Source: Metaruminococcus_A sp003150405
GTDB lineage: Bacteria; Bacillota; Clostridia; Oscillospirales; Ruminococcaceae
Assembly (NCBI GenBank): GCA_902489745.1
Contig: CABUBB010000001.1
Coordinates: 248,001-312,000 of the forward strand
Length of the DNA: 64,000 nucleotides
Direction: 5' to 3'
Shown here: piece after piece, positions 59,933 through 64,000 of the stretch
Layout: every line of letters starts with the position of its first letter
Numbering within the stretch: the first letter of the stretch is position 1
Position numbers and translations under genes: made by a program
Notes under the pieces: generated by a model
Told to the model about the DNA's origin: nothing
Databases searched by the model: none
Seen by the model: only the letters and a program-made list of their open reading frames with translations

Positions 59933-61216
59933 TTAACACAAAATGTCAAACGGAAGGTAACGGTCAATGGAGGGTTTCCCAGCAAGTTCGTCCGCCATGT
60001 TGAGGGCAAGGATATTCCAGTTGACGAAATCCCCGTTGACAATGGGTTCGCCGGTTTCCGGGTTGTAGTATTCGTGCAGGGTACCGGTCTTGCGCAGGTC
60101 GTCGCCCAACAGCTTCATGACGTTGCTGCAAAGCATTTCCGCCTCGCTTCGGTAACCGTAGTTAAGCAGGCCGCGGAAAACGGCGTATTGTACAATAATC
60201 CAGATGCCGCCCAGCCAGTTGGAGGGGTTGTTAGTCGGCTCCAGATTATACATTTTTTCGTCATAGGAAAGGGAGCGGACACCGGATGGACTCCAGAAGG
60301 TCTCCGGGTCGAGAGTATGCTTGACAAGCTCGGCGGCCTGATCTCTGGAAGCAATGCCGGCGAGCATGGGCAAAAAGCTCGACCACGCGCGGGTTTTGAT
60401 AAACAGTGTCTTCCAGAACACGCCGAGCCCCTTGTGGAACCAGTCGTAGGCGCGGGTTTTAATGTCCACATCCACCGAGTAGAAAAAGCGGTCGCGTTTA
60501 TCCCAGCACTCCTCCTGAACAGCGCCCACTAGAGTGAGCGCCTTTTGCTCGTAAGCCTCTGCACGGGTGTTTTCGCCGCAACCCCGCAGGATTTTAGCCA
60601 TGGAGCGGAGCTCACGCACCATGAAGCTATTGAGATAGATGTTTGCCGTTGAGAACCGCGGACGGCCGAAAGAGGCGGGGTCGTTATCCATGCCGATCAT
60701 AACATCGTCGGCCCAGACATAGAGACCGCAGTTCTGGTTGAGGTAATACCTGTCGTAGCAGGCAAAATAGTCCTCCAGCTGCGGGAGCTTATCCGCAATC
60801 CAGCCAAAGGAGCCTTTCATACCGCTGACCAGGCAAATTTGCTGACAAAGGAAGGGCTTGTGCATGTTGAGGACAACGCCCTCCTTATGCTTGGCGATGA
60901 GATAGGGTTCCCCTTCCAGCTTACCGTCCACCATCATGGGGATGTAACCGTCCTCCAGCTGAAAATCTAGAAAATTGAGAACATTTCCGGCTGCATGCAG
61001 TTCCAGCTGCGCGCGGAAATCCTTGTCCGGCACGCTGTTTTCAGCAAGGTTCATTAATGAAAAGACCGCCCAGAAAGAGTCCCAGTCCCAGAGGTTGCCG
61101 TCGTAGACCGAGCCGGGATCGATAAACGGGTGCCGGAAAGCACCGTAAGGCTGTTTCATCACCTGTTCGAGATGCCCAAATAAATAGTCCTGTATGAGTT
61201 GGTAATCGGTTTTCAT
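59933..61216 (-). CDS. GH63/GH37-like alpha,alpha-barrel glycosidase
   Basis: 427 residues from the ATG at 61216, with AAGGAG upstream; the open frame extends 47 codons further without a good start. Signature YDGNLWDWDSFWAVFSLM carries the catalytic-type Asp of the (alpha/alpha)6 trehalase/GH63 clan, and NNPSNWLGGIWIIVQY the late substrate-binding loop; YNPETGEP and VNWNIL follow. Bacterial GH63-like members hydrolyse alpha-glucosides or mannosylglycerate; the substrate is undefined. No signal peptide, so cytoplasmic. It lies downstream of the GH8 gene, separated by a terminator. Confidence 0.85.
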   Translation of the reverse strand: MKTDYQLIQDYLFGHLEQVMKQPYGAFRHPFIDPGSVYDGNLWDWDSFWAVFSLMNLAENSVPDKDFRAQLELHAAGNVLNFLDFQLEDGYIPMMVDGKLEGEPYLIAKHKEGVVLNMHKPFLCQQICLVSGMKGSFGWIADKLPQLEDYFACYDRYYLNQNCGLYVWADDVMIGMDNDPASFGRPRFSTANIYLNSFMVRELRSMAKILRGCGENTRAEAYEQKALTLVGAVQEECWDKRDRFFYSVDVDIKTRAYDWFHKGLGVFWKTLFIKTRAWSSFLPMLAGIASRDQAAELVKHTLDPETFWSPSGVRSLSYDEKMYNLEPTNNPSNWLGGIWIIVQYAVFRGLLNYGYRSEAEMLCSNVMKLLGDDLRKTGTLHEYYNPETGEPIVNGDFVNWNILALNMADELAGKPSIDRYLPFDILC

Positions 61217-61347
61217 AGCGCCGCTCCTTTTCCATATTCTGTTTCCCATTATAGGGAAGCGGAAAAGGACAGTCAAGAAAAATATGAATTGCCGCAGAAC
61301 GGGGATGAGGACGCAAAGACCAGGTATGCGCGCTGTTTTCGGCGCAA

Positions 61348-61375
61348 AAAACGGCATGAAATTTCATGCCGTTTT
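61348..61375 (-). terminator. Terminator of the GH8 gene
   Basis: 14-bp self-complementary stem AAAACGGCATGAAA/TTTCATGCCGTTTT, followed on the minus strand by a T tract. Confidence 0.8.
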
Positions 61376-61448
61376 GAAGGGTTAGATGCTATGGCGGTTT
61401 GTCGGCCGTTTCCGGGCAAGCCGCGGGGAGATATTCCACCTGTTCGCT

Positions 61449-62594
61449 TTACTTCACTGCGTCGTCGGTGAGATAGATGCGATAGTTGCCGCTGAGCGCC
61501 AGCATGGCAAAAAGGTAGAGGCAGTTGTCATAATAACGGCGTTTGTCTTTTCGCAGCGGGGTGTTCCAAAACAGGTCGACGCATTCTTTGGCGTATTTGC
61601 CGCCGCTCGCGAGGGAAGCCTGTGCGTTGGTGGCAATAATGGCGACCGGATGCATAGCCGGACGTTCAATGACGGTGCCATCAATGGCATAGGTCTTGTA
61701 ATCGCAGTTCGGAACATTTTCACAGAAAAAGGTCTGGACTTTATCAGCGTTCTGTTTCTGCCAGTCATCCGCGTCAAACCAGGAATTGTCCAGACTCATG
61801 TTGGCAACGGTGCGGTAAGCGTCGCTGAAATAATAATCCTTGCCGAACATCAGGCGCGGAGTGCCGTCATACTCGGTGTATTCGGCGCAAAGCCCCGTTT
61901 TATCGTTGCAGGCAAGATGCAGAAATTCACGGCTCGCTTTGGCCGCCTCTTTCCAAAATTCGCGATCCTCCGGGTTGCACATCATCGAGAACAGCTCATA
62001 GAAGTGCGGCAGATGGTAGGAGGGGTCGGTATAATCCGCCTCCGGGATGAATTTGATCTGGTGGTTGCGTGGATCCCACATGGGGCAGCCCGGTTCCTGT
62101 TCGCCTTTGTGGACGCAGGTGTGCAGGATTTCACGCGCCTGTTCACTGTAATTATAAGGGGCTTCTCCGTCTCCCCAACGGGCCGAGGCAAAAAACAGTG
62201 CCATTGCAAAATACTCCTCGCCGTCCGGCGCAGGACCGTCAAAATTACGGGTGCCGTCAAGCTTGTGCGACCAGGAGAAATAGCCCTTGTACTGCCCTTC
62301 GGTCTGGTACATATAGGTCTTGGCCCAGTTCCAAATCTGGTCAAATTCCTTCTTCTTGTTCATCTGCACACAGAACATCATGCCGTAGGACATGCCCTCG
62401 GAACGTGCGTCGTCGTTGCCGGTGTCGGTGATATAAGCCTTGTCCTCCGCCGTCTCCCCAAAGATGCGGGTGTCGGAATAAAACATCTCGTTGAAGGTGT
62501 CCTCCAACTTTTTCTGGATGGCATCCTTGTCATAGCCCATTTCCGCAAGCACATTGCGGTAGGTACCGGTATAAAATGCGCCGTTTTGACTCAT
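61449..62594 (-). CDS. GH8 reducing-end xylose-releasing exo-oligoxylanase
   Basis: 381 residues from the ATG at 62594, with AAGGAG upstream. The (alpha/alpha)6 GH8 signature DARSEGMSYGMMFCVQ (about 60-75) contains the general acid Glu. IWNWAKTYMYQ, GYFSWSH, DGEEYFAMALFFASARWGDG and PHFYELF match Rex-type enzymes, which release xylose from the reducing end of xylooligosaccharides. It has no signal peptide and normal length for Rex, so it probably works in the cytoplasm after import. The xylitol dehydrogenase/xylB operon at 48-50.6 kb would use related pentoses. Confidence 0.92.
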   Translation of the reverse strand: MSQNGAFYTGTYRNVLAEMGYDKDAIQKKLEDTFNEMFYSDTRIFGETAEDKAYITDTGNDDARSEGMSYGMMFCVQMNKKKEFDQIWNWAKTYMYQTEGQYKGYFSWSHKLDGTRNFDGPAPDGEEYFAMALFFASARWGDGEAPYNYSEQAREILHTCVHKGEQEPGCPMWDPRNHQIKFIPEADYTDPSYHLPHFYELFSMMCNPEDREFWKEAAKASREFLHLACNDKTGLCAEYTEYDGTPRLMFGKDYYFSDAYRTVANMSLDNSWFDADDWQKQNADKVQTFFCENVPNCDYKTYAIDGTVIERPAMHPVAIIATNAQASLASGGKYAKECVDLFWNTPLRKDKRRYYDNCLYLFAMLALSGNYRIYLTDDAVK

Positions 62595-62765
62595 GTCAGT
62601 TTCTCCTTTGCATTTGAGTATTGTTTTTGTAAGATAGCTTCTCTGACTACTAGTGTAGCAAAATTTGGGTGAGAACGCAATCACCACAACACAATTTTCT
62701 TGGACAGGGCAGCCGTTCCATGAAAAGGATGCTCACCCTATTTTAGCAGGACAGCTGCCGGTAGA

Positions 62766-63659
62766 TTAGGCGTGGACGAGGGTCGGAAACAGCATTGGCT
62801 GTTGCAGGAACGGATTTTCCCGGCCCGTGAGCAGAAAGGTGGTGGAATCCTTGCGCTGGACCGGGGCGGCTGTCCATCCGGAAGAGCGAAGCGGTGTAAA
62901 GCCGAGGGTGAGAAGATCGCCGTTTTCAGCTGGAATCATGCGGGCAAGTTCATTCAGCGGCAGGGGGTGAGCACAGAAACAGTCGTGCAGGGTGATGCGC
63001 CCTTTTTCCCGCTCGATGCAGAGAACCGCGTCCGGTTCCCTGCACACATAAAATTCCAGCTCATAAAGCGCCTGAAACAATGCCATGCCCCATAAATTGC
63101 GGATACTGACCCGCGCAAGCGGGGTCGCCGCTGCAATCTGTTTTTGCAGCAGCATGCGGTCGGCTGGGCAAGCCATATTCAGCTTTCGTATCAGTCGGCC
63201 GGGCTGTGTCGGGAGGATGCGGGAAAACGCCTGTTCCTGTACCTGCTCAAAGCCGAACCGGGGGTAAAAATCCAATACGCTGTCGTTGGCAAAGAGAAAG
63301 ACCTGGTCGTACTGGTCCTCCCAATCCCGAAGGATCGTTTCCATAAGGAAGCGGGAAAGCCCTAGGCCGCGCCAGTCCGGATGAACCATAACGGTATACA
63401 GTCCGAGGTACCGGCGTGGTTTGCCATCGAGCAGCAGTTCAAACGGGCAAACCGAGACATTGGCCACGGCGTTTTCTTTGTCAAACAGAGTATAGGGACG
63501 AAAACTTTCGGTCCAGCCGCCTTTTTGGTACCACTCTTCAAACTGGATGCCGAAAACCATTTGGGAAAGCCAGTTGAAAGCCGCACGCTTTTTGGCGTCG
63601 ATTTCATAGTGTGTAGCGAAAAGATAGGAATGTATACCGATAGTTACGTTTGTTTGCAT
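62766..63659 (-). CDS. GNAT acyltransferase with a C-terminal extension
   Basis: 297 residues from the ATG at 63659 (GGAG 7 nt upstream); an ATG four codons earlier lacks a site. The N-terminal half is a GNAT domain with motif A VMVHPDWRGLGLSRFLMETI (about 91-110) and VLDFYPRFGFE. The C-terminal half (about 150-297) is unrelated to the core and may be a second degenerate acyltransferase-like or lipid-binding domain. Substrate unknown. Single gene. Confidence 0.83.
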   Translation of the reverse strand: MQTNVTIGIHSYLFATHYEIDAKKRAAFNWLSQMVFGIQFEEWYQKGGWTESFRPYTLFDKENAVANVSVCPFELLLDGKPRRYLGLYTVMVHPDWRGLGLSRFLMETILRDWEDQYDQVFLFANDSVLDFYPRFGFEQVQEQAFSRILPTQPGRLIRKLNMACPADRMLLQKQIAAATPLARVSIRNLWGMALFQALYELEFYVCREPDAVLCIEREKGRITLHDCFCAHPLPLNELARMIPAENGDLLTLGFTPLRSSGWTAAPVQRKDSTTFLLTGRENPFLQQPMLFPTLVHA

Positions 63660-63749
63660 GGAAGTCTCCATAGTAAAACTGTTTATCGTGATTGAAATTT
63701 ACATTTTATACCAATAAGACGTATTTCAGTAGTGTGGAAAAACGGCGAA

Positions 63750-63905
63750 TTATTTGACCAGAATAAGGCCAAAATGATTTTGAATTTCCTCTTTTTCTCT
63801 TAAAGTGTGGATTTCAATTCCATTATTTCTTACTATAGCAAAGTGGTACAGTTCATATTTTGTTATAACTTCACACCAATTGCGGATTGTAAATGTCCGC
63901 GGCAT
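63750..63905 (-). CDS. Small protein downstream of the glucokinase gene
   Basis: 51 residues from the ATG at 63905, with CAGGAGGA just upstream. It starts MPRTFTIRNWCEVITKYELY; the open frame reaches 12 codons further, overlapping the ROK gene end. It lies 29 bp after the glucokinase stop and is probably co-transcribed. Not recognised. Confidence 0.55.
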   Translation of the reverse strand: MPRTFTIRNWCEVITKYELYHFAIVRNNGIEIHTLREKEEIQNHFGLILVK

Positions 63906-63934
63906 ATTCCTCCTGTCAGCTATGTGTTTTGATA

Positions 63935-64000
63935 TTAACAATATTGCAGGCCGAGCGCCGCCGCGCCGATGATGCCCGCGTCGTTTCCGAGCTCGGCGGT
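63935..64000 (-). CDS. ROK glucokinase, C-terminal fragment at the window edge
   Basis: Only the last 21 codons are present on the minus strand. They read ELGNDAGIIGAAALG, the typical C-terminal motif of ROK-family glucokinases, before a TAA at 63935-63937. The remainder lies beyond the window. Confidence 0.75.
   Translation of the reverse strand, partial: TAELGNDAGIIGAAALGLQYC

Noticed and set aside
61386..62672. 428-codon open frame antisense to the GH8 gene
   Set aside because: The minus strand encodes all GH8 signatures; the plus frame has no ribosome binding site or family resemblance.
1..64000. tRNA or rRNA genes
   Set aside because: No cloverleaf with GGTTCRANNCC-type T arm or conserved rRNA words was noticed by eye; a tRNAscan run would be decisive.

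Overview
The window reads as part of a low-to-mid GC Gram-positive Firmicute chromosome, most likely a plant-fibre-fermenting, gut-type Clostridia member (Oscillospiraceae/Ruminococcaceae-like). This is an inference from gene content: FeoB with its Cys-rich partner, NadA, BipA, glycogen phosphorylase with MalQ, a CapA-like protein, an ECF vitamin transporter, ROK sugar regulators, a xylitol/xylulose pair and GH8, GH55-like and GH63-like carbohydrate enzymes. Strong AGGAGG ribosome binding sites, 17-bp sigma-A promoters and many perfect-stem terminators fit this. No rRNA, tRNA, transposase, phage or CRISPR locus was seen.

Layout. 1-6.5 kb: 3' part of feoB and its small partner, an ABC exporter half-transporter, a Nudix hydrolase and nadA. 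7.0-12.0 kb: an AT-richer island with an uncharacterised two-family system (families A and B, below). 12-21 kb: typA, a long repeat-bearing gap, malQ-glgP (overlapping operon) and capA. 21.4-26.1 kb: an RND pump and its TetR regulator, with a perfect TetR-type operator placed just downstream of a consensus promoter. 26.6-32.6 kb: a membrane-anchored secreted protein, a YitT protein, an IlvD/Edd-family dehydratase and an L-fucose/arabinose isomerase-like protein. 32.7-34.7 kb: second A/B locus. 35-36.6 kb: coaX-like gene and a PanT-like ECF S component. 36.7-40.2 kb: third A/B locus. 40.4-44.6 kb: NAD salvage (pncB, pncA, nadE). 44.9-46.4 kb: DUF4116 protein and an NAD-dependent epimerase. 46.6-50.6 kb: ROK/XylR-like regulator, xylitol/sorbitol-type dehydrogenase and xylulokinase. 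50.8-57.1 kb: GNAT, sodium-coupled symporter, methyltransferase, flavin reductase and a three-gene operon of HAD plus two poorly recognised proteins. 57.7-62.6 kb: three apparently cytoplasmic carbohydrate enzymes. 62.8-64 kb: GNAT, a small ORF and the 3' end of a ROK glucokinase.

Most interesting content. Family A proteins have a signal peptide, a conserved helical N-terminal domain and a C-terminal Cys/His domain (CHSYAW ... HSA ... SKWG ... CPY) that looks like a papain/NlpC-type cysteine hydrolase. Family B proteins are membrane-anchored (lipobox or one TM) extracytoplasmic proteins with a shared core (YYE.QLDPEIPKITV, LMNNFWSLP, a final FSHLTPLEE). They occur as A-B-B-B-A, A-B and A-B-B-B'. 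All four recognisable A copies are frameshifted, truncated or start-less, whereas all seven B copies are intact. That asymmetry, the near-perfect repeats that would allow recombination between copies, and a separate promoter in front of one B gene suggest a secreted effector with a retained array of cell-surface immunity or inhibitor proteins. The function is inference, not shown by the sequence.
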